DNA of 64,000 nucleotides from Bin87 sp965220505 (GTDB lineage: Bacteria > Chloroflexota > Dehalococcoidia > Lucifugimonadales > UBA3495): assembly GCA_965220505.1 (NCBI GenBank), contig CBDCQE010000001.1, forward strand, positions 1-64,000, given 5' to 3'. Below the pieces are notes generated by a model. It was not told the origin of the DNA, ran no database searches, and was given only the letters and a program-made list of their open reading frames with translations. Shown here piece after piece: positions 42,668 to 51,567 of this stretch (position 1 is the first letter of the stretch; every line of letters begins with the position of its first letter). Both the position numbers and the translations under genes were made by a program.

Positions 42668-43585
42668 TCAGGGACGTTCGATCTCGGCGAACCGCTCCAG
42701 CTGATCGAGCAACTCCTCTGAGGTGGCCGCCCTGGGCTCCACCACGAGGTAGTCGAGGCCGGCTTGGGCGTATTCGTCCAGGTCGCTTGATACCTGATCC
42801 GGAGAACCGCGCAGGGGAGTACGGCCGGCCCCGTCGAAAGGCGCGTCGGCAACATCGAGACCGGCACGCAGCGAAATCGTGAAGCCTTCCATGCTGGCGC
42901 CGCGTGACGAACGCAGTTCGCCGATCCGCGCCGCTACTCGCGCCACGTCAGATGGGCTCTGCCGGACGCCGTGCCATCCGTCGGCCAGGTTGGCGGCGCG
43001 TCGTAGAGCCGGCGGGCTGATCCCGCCGGTCCAGATTGGCGGGTGCGGTCGGGACACGGGTGCGGGCGCCATACCCACGCCGGCGACGCTGTAGTGTTCG
43101 CCGCTAACGTCTGGGGCAGGATTGGTCCAGAAGGCTTTCAGCAGGGCGATGTGCTCGTCGGTCACGGCTCCCCTCGCGTCGAAGTCAGTGTCGAGGGCGT
43201 TGAATTCCTCCTCCATCCAGCCAACCCCGGCTCCCACGATCAGCCGGCCGTTGGAGATCACGTCCAGCGTGCCCAGCATCTTGGCGTTCAGGACGGGATG
43301 GCGGTAGGGCAACACGAGCACGCTGAAACCGAGTTGCAGCCGAGTGGTGATCGCCGCCAGGTAGGACAAGGTTGTAACCGGTTCCAGGATGCGGTCGGCG
43401 GCAGTGAGCGGGAACCGGCCGTCGCTTCGATATGGGTATCGCGAACGCAGTTCGGTGGGCATCGCGACGTGGTCGCTGAGGAACACGCCGTCGTAGCCCA
43501 GTGCCTCGGCGCGGGAGGCGATTTGGCTCAGCGAATCGATGTGGGCCAGGGGGCCGACATTGGGCAATATCACACCGTATTTCAT
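42668..43585 (-). CDS. LLM-class F420-dependent oxidoreductase
   Basis: The ATG at 43585 (MKYGVILPNVGPLAHIDSLS) gives 305 residues; the frame is open much further upstream but without sense. The luciferase-like TIM barrel is shown by AEALGYDGVFLSDHVAMP, PVTTLSYLAAITTRLQLGFS, YRHPVLNAKMLGTLDVISNG, GVGWMEEEFNALDTDF and RPHPPIWTGGISPPALRRAA. These match the bacterial F420-dependent (TIGR03619-like) group. The gene converges with the SDR gene (1 bp between stops) and diverges from citrate synthase. The substrate is unknown. Confidence 0.9.
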   Translation of the reverse strand: MKYGVILPNVGPLAHIDSLSQIASRAEALGYDGVFLSDHVAMPTELRSRYPYRSDGRFPLTAADRILEPVTTLSYLAAITTRLQLGFSVLVLPYRHPVLNAKMLGTLDVISNGRLIVGAGVGWMEEEFNALDTDFDARGAVTDEHIALLKAFWTNPAPDVSGEHYSVAGVGMAPAPVSRPHPPIWTGGISPPALRRAANLADGWHGVRQSPSDVARVAARIGELRSSRGASMEGFTISLRAGLDVADAPFDGAGRTPLRGSPDQVSSDLDEYAQAGLDYLVVEPRAATSEELLDQLERFAEIERP

Positions 43586-43630
43586 ACTCAAAACCTGCGG
43601 ACGGAGGGGTCGGCCGGCGGGCGGTTTTGG

Positions 43631-43660
43631 TTGACACTCCGCCGAACCCGATGCTAGCAT
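43631..43660 (+). promoter_or_regulatory. Sigma70-like promoter for citrate synthase
   Basis: A perfect TTGACA at 43631-43636 is followed after 18 bp by TAGCAT (43655-43660), 85 bp before the gltA start. CATAAT at 43658-43663 is an alternative -10. Confidence 0.5.
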
Positions 43661-43744
43661 AATCCACCGCCGGATCGGTCGATTTCCGCCGGCGTGAACG
43701 GGAAGGCGCCCCGTCGCCAAGCCCCTTACCAAGGAGAACAACAG

Positions 43745-44881
43745 ATGGCCGACCAGCCCGAAATCCACCGCGGTTTGATGAACGTCTACATGGACACCAC
43801 TGAGTCCAGTTTCATCGACGGCGAGATCGGAAAACTGCTCTATCGTGGGTACAACATCCACGATCTGGCCGAGAAGTCCACCTTCGAGGAAATTGTCCAC
43901 CTGGTGCTGTACGGCGAACTGCCAAACCAGGCACAGCTGGACGAGATGGACGGCTACCTGCGGGCCAACCGGCGGATTCCCAATGAGATCATCACCGTCA
44001 TCGATGCCGTGAAGGACGCGCACCCCATGGACGTCCTACAGACGGCGCTCATCGGTCTCGCGGCCTTCGACACCGAGTCCGAAGACAACTCCAAGGAAGC
44101 CAACGTCCGCAAGGCTCTGCGCCTGACCGCCCAGGGCCCAACCATCGTCACTGCCCACCACCGGATCCGCAATGGCCTGGAGCCGGTGGCGCCCAACCCT
44201 GACCTCAACCACGCCGGCAATTTCCTCTACATGCTATTCAACGAGTTTCCGGACGACGAAACCGTGTCGTTGATGGACGTGGACTTCATTCTGCACGCCG
44301 AGCATGGCGTCAACGCGTCTTCGTTTGCGGCCCGCGTCGCGGCTTCCACCAACTCGACCCTGCACGCCGCCGTGTCGGGCGCAGTGGGGACGCTGAAGGG
44401 GCCGGCTCATGGCGGAGCCGCGGAAGAAGTGATGAAGATGTCGATGGAAATCGGCAACCCCGAGAATGCCGAGGAGTATGCCCGCAACAAGCTGAACAAC
44501 CGCGAGCGCATCATGGGGTTTGGCCACCGGGTATACCGGGCGGAGGACCCCCGAGCCCGTCACCTGCGCGAGCGCTCCCAGGCGCTGGGCGAGAAGCGCG
44601 GCGACCCGCGCTGGTTCCAGATCCTGACCCACCTCTCGGAAGACGTGATGGCCCCGTACCGCGACCGCGGCATCTACGTCAACGTGGATTTCTACGCCGG
44701 TTCCATCTACCACCTGTTGGGGATCGAGTCTGACCTGTTCATTCCCATCTTTGCGCTGGGCCGCATCCCCGGCTGGTCTGCACAGTGCATCGAGCAGTAC
44801 GAGAACAACATCCTGCTGCGGCCGAGGTTGCACTACGTGGGGCCAATGGACCGGGAATACGTGCCCATCGACCAGCGTTAA
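43745..44881 (+). CDS. gltA: Citrate synthase
   Basis: The start at 43745 has AAGGAG 9 nt upstream and gives 378 residues, the short form usual in Gram-positive and thermophilic bacteria. Catalytic residues are visible: His in HAEHGVNASSFAARV (about 186), His in MGFGHRVYRAEDPRA (about 261) and Asp in VNVDFYAGSIYHLLG (about 316). Citrate synthase condenses acetyl-CoA and oxaloacetate in the TCA cycle; 2-methylcitrate synthase is a close relative and cannot be excluded. It is transcribed alone and ends at the hairpin at 44905-44930. Confidence 0.93.
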   Translation: MADQPEIHRGLMNVYMDTTESSFIDGEIGKLLYRGYNIHDLAEKSTFEEIVHLVLYGELPNQAQLDEMDGYLRANRRIPNEIITVIDAVKDAHPMDVLQTALIGLAAFDTESEDNSKEANVRKALRLTAQGPTIVTAHHRIRNGLEPVAPNPDLNHAGNFLYMLFNEFPDDETVSLMDVDFILHAEHGVNASSFAARVAASTNSTLHAAVSGAVGTLKGPAHGGAAEEVMKMSMEIGNPENAEEYARNKLNNRERIMGFGHRVYRAEDPRARHLRERSQALGEKRGDPRWFQILTHLSEDVMAPYRDRGIYVNVDFYAGSIYHLLGIESDLFIPIFALGRIPGWSAQCIEQYENNILLRPRLHYVGPMDREYVPIDQR

Positions 44882-44904
44882 GCAGGTTGAAACGCGAAAT
44901 CACG

Positions 44905-44936
44905 CAGGGGCGGATAAACATCCGCCCCTGACTCTT
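44905..44936 (+). terminator. Palindromic repeat acting as terminator after gltA
   Basis: The 11-bp stem caggggcggat / atccgcccctg (44905-44915 with 44920-44930) has an AAAC loop and is followed by actctt. Its core is shared with the palindromes at 10012 and 63601. Confidence 0.65.
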
Positions 44937-44957
44937 GTGCCGTCTACCGATCGAGGA

Positions 44958-45893
44958 TTACGGGTAGATTTCCAGATTGCCCAAGTGGACCTCGGCGACG
45001 ATCTCACGCTGGCCGGGGGTTCCGTGGGAGTGGCCGTGCCCATCGTCATGTTGATGGCCATCCGAATTGCCGTCGGCCTGGCCCACATCAGGAACGGTTA
45101 CCGTCACCACCGACTCGACCTTCTTGCCCCCGTACTCAAGCTCGCGGTGGTCGTTGGCATTCAGTGACACGCGAATTTCGTGATCACCGGGCGGCAGCTC
45201 GGCTATGTGGTGCTCTGATGCGAAGACCCTCCCGAGTTTCACCCCATCTGCATAGATGTGCGCGTGTCCCGCTCCGGTCGTATGGGGCTGGTCAACTAAC
45301 TCCGGCGCAAATCGGAACCCCTCGGTCACGATACTGACATTGACGCCAGCCTTGCCGTCCGATTCGGCGGTTATCTGGACGCTCACCGGCGTTTCCGACA
45401 CTAATGTTTCGGGCGCTTCAGCTTCGTGATGGTCGTCTGCACTCACGGCCTTGGTGTCGGCAAAGACGTGAAAATTCAACGCGAATGCACCGGCGGTGGT
45501 CGCTTCAAATACCAGTTCACCAGGATGCGCGGGCGACACCTCGGCGGTGAGATCGTAGCCGTGCAGATGGATTTCGCCCTCCTCGTCGGCCTCGAATGTG
45601 AGGCGCACCGTGTCGCCCTGCGATACGCGCAGGTCATCTCGAGTCAGCGTGGTCGCACGGCGGGCGATGGGCAGGTTTATGTGGACCTCGTCCGACTGGG
45701 TTTGGTCGTGCGTGGCTGGGCCGGGATTACTATCGTGTCCGTGGTCGTCGGATGTCTCAGAAACGGGATTGGTTGACCCGGAGGCCGCGGTGTCGGGTTG
45801 CGCGGCGGACCCGCAGGCCAGGGTCGCCATCAACGCGATGGCGATGCCGAGGAGCAGGGCCGTCCGGAAATTGCAACAGTGCAGTGTCTGCAT
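44958..45893 (-). CDS. His-rich lipoprotein with cupredoxin-like domain
   Basis: The start at 45893 has GGAGG 8 nt upstream and gives 311 residues. A lipoprotein signal ends in LMATLACGS. A spacer with DDHGHDS and HDQTQSDE precedes a cupredoxin-like domain (about 70-150): LRVSQGDTVRLTFEADEEGE, IHLHGYDLTAEVSPAHPGEL and FALNFHVFAD, with histidines at metal-ligand positions. A second beta domain (about 175-270) reads GAGHAHIYADGVKLGRVFAS and HHIAELPPGDHEIRVSLNAN, like DUF4399-type domains. A His-rich tail (DGHQHDDGHGHSHGTPG) follows. It may bind copper or zinc at the cell surface. It is last in a minus-strand operon. Confidence 0.7.
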   Translation of the reverse strand: MQTLHCCNFRTALLLGIAIALMATLACGSAAQPDTAASGSTNPVSETSDDHGHDSNPGPATHDQTQSDEVHINLPIARRATTLTRDDLRVSQGDTVRLTFEADEEGEIHLHGYDLTAEVSPAHPGELVFEATTAGAFALNFHVFADTKAVSADDHHEAEAPETLVSETPVSVQITAESDGKAGVNVSIVTEGFRFAPELVDQPHTTGAGHAHIYADGVKLGRVFASEHHIAELPPGDHEIRVSLNANDHRELEYGGKKVESVVTVTVPDVGQADGNSDGHQHDDGHGHSHGTPGQREIVAEVHLGNLEIYP

Positions 45894-45983
45894 GGGATGA
45901 ATCCTCCGTGGGAATAGGCAGGCGCCGGCGACGGAAATTGCCGGCAATCGAGCGCCGGGGTGGAAATGGTCCGAATGGAGGAT

Positions 45984-46469
45984 TCAGATTGTTGGCGGCG
46001 GCAGTGGAGGTAAAACGTTCAGCCCCCGCGTGCGGACGGGTCTGTCGCTGAACCGCTCCAGTGGATTGTCCGCATCTTCCGCCGGAGGTGGAGGCCGTAA
46101 AGTTTCAGGAGCGGGATGGGACGGCGCGTTGAGGGCGGCCAGCGTCAACCCGGCGGCCGCCGGCGTCAGAAGGAGGATGTCCTCTGCCCGGTCTCCGGTA
46201 GCGGTTGGCGAGGATGGCATCTTGGACCGGAGATGCGCGTGCCGGGCCAAGCCGTCATAGGCGTGATGGTGCGCCACAGGATGACCGTTGAGATATATGT
46301 GATCGTGGTTGTGGGCACGCTCCGCAAAGTGATGGTCGTCCAAGGGGCCGATTATGGGGAGAGCCAGGGCGAATAGCGCAACGGCCAAGAAGAGCATCCA
46401 ACCCAGGGAGGGCGGAGCCCCCGCCTGGCTCGGCGCGGGCGAAGGCATGGTTGACAAAGCGGAGCGCAT
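45984..46469 (-). CDS. Small His-rich membrane or exported protein
   Basis: This 161-residue protein has one hydrophobic segment (WMLFLAVALFALALPIIGP, about 24-42) and then a His-rich stretch (DDHHFAERAHNHDHIYLNGH, HHHAYDGLARHAH). A second hydrophobic stretch (about 97-115) and a Pro-rich end follow. It lies 7 bp after the HEPN gene and 90 bp before the His-rich lipoprotein on the same strand. Shared histidine richness suggests a common metal-related role. No family was recognised. Confidence 0.6.
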   Translation of the reverse strand: MRSALSTMPSPAPSQAGAPPSLGWMLFLAVALFALALPIIGPLDDHHFAERAHNHDHIYLNGHPVAHHHAYDGLARHAHLRSKMPSSPTATGDRAEDILLLTPAAAGLTLAALNAPSHPAPETLRPPPPAEDADNPLERFSDRPVRTRGLNVLPPLPPPTI

Positions 46470-46476
46470 GTCGGGA

Positions 46477-46962
46477 TCAATCCGCCCGATTCTGCAGCAG
46501 AACCGTTATGGCAAAGGCCCGGCGAATTGCCGCCGGCGTTGATGCCAGGAGATCGATTGCAAGCTCTGTTCGGTTGATGATGCCGTCAACGTCGGAAGGA
46601 GAAAAGTTCCATAGGGGGTTGTAGTCGGCCCGGTTACGTTGACTCTGGACCTCCACAAAAGCCCTCGCGAACTCTTTGATTTCCGCTGGGAATGGGGCCA
46701 TTATGCCGGTGTTCCGGCACTGGTTCCTGGCGTGGGTATGCTCCGGTCCCCGGTAGGCTTGCAGCCAGGAAGCGGCGGTGGCCGGGTCGGCGTCCGCGCC
46801 GGGCAGCAATTCCGCTGCGTTGGCGCAGACCGCATGAAACATGGCGTAGTAGGCGGTGCTGACGGCGCGCTTCAGGTGCGTCTGGGCTTGTTCGGTATCC
46901 GTTTCGTGCGCCGCCGAGGCTTGCAGCAGTCGCGCCGTTGCGATGAGGTTAGCGGGGGACAA
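46477..46962 (-). CDS. HEPN-domain protein
   Basis: A TTG start within the previous gene gives 161 residues. The segment HLKRAVSTAYYAMFHAVCAN (about 29-48) is the HEPN (PF05168-like) signature. VEVQSQRNRADYNPLW (about 107-122) is where HEPN RNases carry R-x4-6-H; here the motif is RNRADY, without the histidine. HEPN proteins are often RNase toxins paired with nucleotidyltransferase or other partners. The 14-bp overlap with the upstream 107-residue gene suggests coupled expression of a two-gene module. Confidence 0.75.
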   Translation of the reverse strand: MSPANLIATARLLQASAAHETDTEQAQTHLKRAVSTAYYAMFHAVCANAAELLPGADADPATAASWLQAYRGPEHTHARNQCRNTGIMAPFPAEIKEFARAFVEVQSQRNRADYNPLWNFSPSDVDGIINRTELAIDLLASTPAAIRRAFAITVLLQNRAD

Positions 46963-47272
46963 CGTAGGGGTTCCGGGAAAATTCCGGCCATTCGGACTTT
47001 TCTATAAAAGAATGAGTGAGCACCTCCGGGGACATACCTTCTCCCAGTTCCTCCGCCAGTAGTCCCAGGAATTTGATGTCCTTGTAGGTATCGATCTCGA
47101 TGGCATTTTCGTCGAATACCATGTACACGTGGAGATATACTTCGCCGTCGCCGTCGTCTGTGGGGACGACTACGACGGGATCGAATACCGCATCGGGACC
47201 GTACTGCTCGGCCAGGACTTTGGCGACGGCGGCTTTGACCTTCTCGGCGACCGCTGCTTTTACGGTGGTCAT
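46949..47272 (-). CDS. Hypothetical protein coupled to HEPN gene
   Basis: The ATG at 47272 has GGAGG 7 nt upstream and gives 107 residues; the frame is open further back. It starts MTTVKAAVAEKVKAAVAKVL, an amphipathic helix, then has a beta-rich centre (DPVVVVPTDDGDGEVYLHVY) and ends SEWPEFSRNPYVVPR. I know no family. It overlaps the HEPN gene by 14 bp and is first in the operon, so an antitoxin or partner role is plausible. Confidence 0.6.
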   Translation of the reverse strand: MTTVKAAVAEKVKAAVAKVLAEQYGPDAVFDPVVVVPTDDGDGEVYLHVYMVFDENAIEIDTYKDIKFLGLLAEELGEGMSPEVLTHSFIEKSEWPEFSRNPYVVPR

Positions 47273-47392
47273 GTCGTTGGCCTCCGGTGTACGGGTGGTC
47301 GTCAGCCGAAGCGCTGGAGCGTCGTTGACAGGCAGATAGAGCATATCAGATAATGCCCGCCACCAATGCCAACACAAACAGGAGGCAAAAAG

Positions 47393-48796
47393 ATGGCATC
47401 TCAGGACATCGCTTTGATGGCCCATCTGATGCGGCGGGCCGGTTTCGGGGCCACCCGGGACGAACTGGAAGCGCTCGTTGAGAAAGGCTACGAGGCAACC
47501 GTTGAAGAGCTGTTGAACCCGGAGAGCCAGCCGGCTATTGACCGCTACGAACTGGTGCGCTACCAACCGTGGACCTGGCGCCCGGGCACGATCCAGGGCA
47601 TGGGTTCGGCCGAATGGCTGCACTTCATGATCAACACGAAGCGGCCGCTGGAAGAGAAGATGGCGCTGTTCTGGCACCAGATTTTCGCCACCGGCGTGTC
47701 CAAGGTTGACCACTACGACGAGATCACCCGCATGGTCGCCCTGTTCCGCGACAAGGGCATGGGCAACTACAAGGATCTCCTGCTGGAAGTCGCCAAGAAT
47801 CCGGCGATGATCTATTGGCTGGACAACTTTGAGAACCATGCCGACGCCGTCAACGAGAACTGGGGCCGCGAGCTGCTGGAGCTGTTCAGCATGGGCGTCG
47901 GCACCTACACCGAGGTTGACGTTCGCGAGGCTTCCCGCGCCTTCACCGGCTGGACCTTCGAGCCCAAACTGCCGCGCGGCCCCATCGGCCGCCACGACTG
48001 GCAGTTCCAGTATCTGCCCGAAGACCATGACGACGGGGAAAAGACCTTCCTTGGAGAGACCGGCAACTTCAACGGCGAAGACATCATCAGCATCGTCTGC
48101 GAACACCCGGCCACGGCAACCTTCATTGCCCGCCACCTGTACAACTTCTTCGTGGCCGACGAGGCCCAGGTTCCGGCCTGGCAGGTGACGCCGCCCAAGG
48201 ATGAGGACGCCATCGACCTGCTAGCCGATACCTTCATCGACTCCGGCTGCGACATGACCGCCGTTTTGCGTGTCCTGTTCAACAGCGACTTCTTCAAGAA
48301 CGCCCGCTACGCCCGCCTGAAGAGCCCCGCCGAAGTGGTGGTTGGCACCCTGCGGCTGGTCGGCGGCTACGAATTCCCCGGCCCCGGCCTGGGTGAGATG
48401 GCCCGCCAGCCCACCTACATGGGCCAGGACCTGCTCAACCCGCCCAGCGTGGAAGGCTGGCACACCGGTGTGGAGTGGATCAACAGCGGTTCGCTGATGC
48501 GCCGCATCAACTTCACCGCCGACATGGTCAGTGACGTGAATCGCCCCGGCATCCGGTCGATGATCAGCCGCATGCAGGCACAGGGCGACCTCACCGCCGA
48601 TGCGATGGTGGACAGTTGCCTGGATCTGATGGGCCCGCTGGAAGTCGACGCCGCTACCCGCGACGAACTGGTTTCCCACGCCCAGACCTCCGGCAGCATC
48701 TCCTGGGCCACTGACGCGGACGTCAGCGCCTCCGAGGAGCGCATCTCCGAAATGCTGCAGCTGATCGTTTCGCTGCGCGATTACCAGTACGCCTGA
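47393..48796 (+). CDS. DUF1800 family protein (module 1)
   Basis: The start at 47393 follows AGGAGG and gives 467 residues. The hallmark N-terminus IALMAHLMRRAGFGATRDEL is followed by LFWHQIFATGVSKVDHYDEI, NENWGRELLELFSMGVGTYT, REASRAFTGWTFEPK, FLGETGNFNGEDII and NPPSVEGWHTGVEWINSGS, all conserved in DUF1800. No signal peptide is present. DUF1800 genes almost always pair with DUF1501 genes, as here (92-bp gap). The biochemical function is not established. A second copy lies at 60884-62293. Confidence 0.92.
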   Translation: MASQDIALMAHLMRRAGFGATRDELEALVEKGYEATVEELLNPESQPAIDRYELVRYQPWTWRPGTIQGMGSAEWLHFMINTKRPLEEKMALFWHQIFATGVSKVDHYDEITRMVALFRDKGMGNYKDLLLEVAKNPAMIYWLDNFENHADAVNENWGRELLELFSMGVGTYTEVDVREASRAFTGWTFEPKLPRGPIGRHDWQFQYLPEDHDDGEKTFLGETGNFNGEDIISIVCEHPATATFIARHLYNFFVADEAQVPAWQVTPPKDEDAIDLLADTFIDSGCDMTAVLRVLFNSDFFKNARYARLKSPAEVVVGTLRLVGGYEFPGPGLGEMARQPTYMGQDLLNPPSVEGWHTGVEWINSGSLMRRINFTADMVSDVNRPGIRSMISRMQAQGDLTADAMVDSCLDLMGPLEVDAATRDELVSHAQTSGSISWATDADVSASEERISEMLQLIVSLRDYQYA

Positions 48797-48887
48797 CGAG
48801 ACCAGTGCGGCGACGCCCGCAACGCGTCGCCGCCAGCACCGTCTCGCAATCCGCGTTGGCGGAACGATATCCACAGGAGCAAGCAAA

Positions 48888-50015
48888 ATGACCTCAACGA
48901 AGAAAGATCCGGTTCTGGTGGTGTTGCAGCTCACCGGCGGCAACGACTACATGAACACCGTCATCCCCCACGCCGAGCCCTTGTACCGCGACAAGCGGCC
49001 CGTGGTTGGCGTGCCGGACGAGCGCATCCTCAAGTTGAATGACAGCATCGGTTTCCACCCCGAGTTGGCCCCGCTGCGCCGCTTCTGGGATGCCGGCGAC
49101 ATGGCCATCATTCACGGCGTCGGTTACGCCAACAGCCCGCGCAGCCACTTCCGCAGTATGGACATCTGGCACACCTGTGAGCCGGACAAGCTGGGAACCG
49201 AGGGCTGGCTGGGTCGCGCCACCCGCGACATCGACCCGAACAAGGAAAACGTGGTCACCGCCGTCAGCTTCGGCCCGAGCCTGCCTCGCGCCCTGGCGCT
49301 CCCCGGTGTCCCCGTCGCCTGCGTGGACGACCTGGAGAACTTCGGGATGCTGACCAGCATCCAGGAAGAGATACAGAGGGACAAGATCATTGACCGCTTC
49401 ACCCGCCTGTACTCCCCGACCATCGGCAACGGCTTTGTGATGGACTACCTGGGCCAGACCGGTCTCGACGGCCTCAAGGCTGCCGACATTCTGAAGGTAG
49501 CCCCCGAGACGTACAGCAGCACCGTCGAGTATCCCGACACCCCCATCGCCCGGAAGCTCAAGGGCATCTCGCAGGTGCACCAGGCTGACCTGGGCGCGCG
49601 CGTGCTCTACTGCGACCACGGCAGTTTTGACAGCCACTCCAACCAGGTTGGGATGCACGATGGGCTGTGGCGGGACGTTTCCGCCGCGGTGTCGAGCTTC
49701 TTCGACGACCTGCGCGAGAACAACGCCAGCGATAACGTGATCCTGATGATGTTCTCCGAGTTTGGCCGCCGCGTCCACGACAACGGCAGCGGCACCGACC
49801 ACGGCGCCGCCGGCCTCGTGCTGGTCATGGGCGATCAGATCAAGGGTGGCGAGTACGGCCAGTACCCGTCCTCCAAGCCCGAGGACCTGGAACAGGGCGA
49901 CCTGGTTCCCGGCACCGACTTCCGCGGCGTCTACTCCACCATCCTGGAAGACTGGATGGGCCTGGACGCGAACCCCATCGTCAGCGGGACCTTCGAGAAA
50001 GTCGCGTTTGTCTAA
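48888..50015 (+). CDS. DUF1501 family protein (module 1)
   Basis: This 375-residue protein starts MTSTKKDPVLVVLQLTGGND and has the DUF1501 marks PRSHFRSMDIWHTCEPDKLG, GSFDSHSNQ and MMFSEFGRRVHDNGSGTDHG. DUF1501 proteins are distant relatives of the sulfatase/alkaline-phosphatase superfamily and in other phyla often carry a Tat signal; none is present here. It pairs with the upstream DUF1800 gene. A close paralog lies at 62419-63555 in the same arrangement. Confidence 0.92.
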   Translation: MTSTKKDPVLVVLQLTGGNDYMNTVIPHAEPLYRDKRPVVGVPDERILKLNDSIGFHPELAPLRRFWDAGDMAIIHGVGYANSPRSHFRSMDIWHTCEPDKLGTEGWLGRATRDIDPNKENVVTAVSFGPSLPRALALPGVPVACVDDLENFGMLTSIQEEIQRDKIIDRFTRLYSPTIGNGFVMDYLGQTGLDGLKAADILKVAPETYSSTVEYPDTPIARKLKGISQVHQADLGARVLYCDHGSFDSHSNQVGMHDGLWRDVSAAVSSFFDDLRENNASDNVILMMFSEFGRRVHDNGSGTDHGAAGLVLVMGDQIKGGEYGQYPSSKPEDLEQGDLVPGTDFRGVYSTILEDWMGLDANPIVSGTFEKVAFV

Positions 50016-50169
50016 GGGATCAGGGGTTCCGGTCAACGGGACACGCTGATTGGCAAGACCGACCGGGGCCAGTGGGTGTAAATCTGCTGGCCCCGCAGTT
50101 TTGAGCGACCCGGGCCGTCACGCCTGAAGCGTCCGCTCAAGGAAACACACGCAATGAGCAGGTAAGAAT

Positions 50170-51234
50170 ATGCTTACGCAGATCGCAAAGGGCCGAGTGT
50201 ACGACTACAGCCACTCGGTGGGCCGGGGCGCCGCGTCCGGCATGGGTTTCAGCCAGCCCACTTCCATGGCCTTCGAGGGGAACACGGTATACGTGCTGAA
50301 CCGTGGGATCGAGGGCATTTCCAACGTGCCGTGGAACCGGCTCGCCTACGGCGCCCGGGTCAGCATCATCGACCTGGGTGACAATGAGGGTGACGAGGAG
50401 TTCACCGGCGAGTTCGGCAAGTACGGCGACCGGGAAGGCGAGTTCATCTGGCCCTCCGGCATGGTTCTCGCGCCCAACGGTCACATCTACGTGGCCGACG
50501 AATGGATGAACATGGTGTCGGAGTTCGAAAAGGACGGCACTTTCATCAAGCGGTGGAGCGCCGTTCCCTCCGATGACGGCAAGGAACACGGCACCTCCAG
50601 CCTGGCGGTGGACGCCAATGGCAACCTATACCTGACCGACGGCCGCAGCCACGAAGTGCGCAAGTTCACCGCCGACGGTGCATTCATCACCAGCTGGGGC
50701 TCCCTGGGCGAAGGCAACGGCGAGTTCAACTCCCCGTGGGGCATCACCGTTGATCAGAGCGACGGATCCGTCTATGTGGCGGACCACCGGAACCACCGGG
50801 TGCAGAAGTTCAACGCCGACGGCGAATGGCTCATGCAGTTCGGCGAGCCGGGCACGAAGCGGGGCCAAATGCACCTTCCGGTGAAGGTCACCGTGGATCA
50901 CACCGGCGATGTCTACGTTGCTGACTGGAGCGACAACGGCATGCACCCGGGCAAGGTCCACGTCTTCGACAAGGACGGCAGCTTCATCATCTCGCTCATC
51001 GGCGACGCCCAATGGCTGAGCAAGTGGGCGGACATGACCGTAGTCGCCAACGCCGACTACCTGAAGCGCCGCCGCGAGGTGCCCACCACCGAGTCCGAGT
51101 GGCGTTTCGCCCTGCCCACCGACGTCCATTTCGACGAGAATACCGGCCGTCTGGTAGTGCTGGATGCCCAGCGCAGCCGGCTCCAGATCTACAACAAGAT
51201 GGAAAATTACATGGTTCCCCAGATGAACCTGTGA
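50170..51234 (+). CDS. NHL-repeat beta-propeller protein (module 1)
   Basis: This 354-residue protein has repeated NHL units: WPSGMVLAPNGHIYVADEWM, SSLAVDANGNLYLTDGRSHE, SPWGITVDQSDGSVYVADHR with NHRVQKFNADGEWLMQFGEP, and PVKVTVDHTGDVYVADWSDN. Five or six blades are likely. No signal peptide is visible. It follows the DUF1501 gene by 154 bp and probably belongs to the module, since the second DUF1501 gene is also followed by an NHL gene. It may bind a ligand or partner protein. Confidence 0.88.
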   Translation: MLTQIAKGRVYDYSHSVGRGAASGMGFSQPTSMAFEGNTVYVLNRGIEGISNVPWNRLAYGARVSIIDLGDNEGDEEFTGEFGKYGDREGEFIWPSGMVLAPNGHIYVADEWMNMVSEFEKDGTFIKRWSAVPSDDGKEHGTSSLAVDANGNLYLTDGRSHEVRKFTADGAFITSWGSLGEGNGEFNSPWGITVDQSDGSVYVADHRNHRVQKFNADGEWLMQFGEPGTKRGQMHLPVKVTVDHTGDVYVADWSDNGMHPGKVHVFDKDGSFIISLIGDAQWLSKWADMTVVANADYLKRRREVPTTESEWRFALPTDVHFDENTGRLVVLDAQRSRLQIYNKMENYMVPQMNL

Positions 51235-51240
51235 TGATCC

Positions 51241-51567
51241 GTGATTACCCAGGAGCAGGAACCCGACTACGTTCGGATGGCGGAGGAATCTCCCGGCATG
51301 CTTTGCCGGGAGGCGCCCCCTGAAATCCTGGAGGCGTGCGCGCTGGACAATGAGCCGACGCCGTTCCTGGAGCAGTTTTTTGAAGCGGGAATTCGCGCCC
51401 ACGCTCGGATGGAGCACGGTCGCGAGCTCCCGCAAATGTATGTCAACAACGCCATCCTGGTGCTGTGGCTGAGGGCCTGCCGCCTTTACACCAACGGACT
51501 CCTTGGCGCGGCCGACCCCGATCTGGACAAGCGGTTTTTCTCCAGCGCGGATGCAACCCCAGCTTGA
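51241..51567 (+). CDS. Hypothetical protein downstream of NHL gene
   Basis: A GTG start 6 bp after the NHL stop gives 108 residues, MITQEQEPDYVRMAEESPGM onward. It is acidic and helical, with ALDNEPTPFLEQFFEAGIRA and MYVNNAILVLWLRACRLYTN. I recognise no family. Very tight spacing to the NHL gene and a 17-bp overlap with the next gene put it in the same operon. Confidence 0.6.
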   Translation: MITQEQEPDYVRMAEESPGMLCREAPPEILEACALDNEPTPFLEQFFEAGIRAHARMEHGRELPQMYVNNAILVLWLRACRLYTNGLLGAADPDLDKRFFSSADATPA

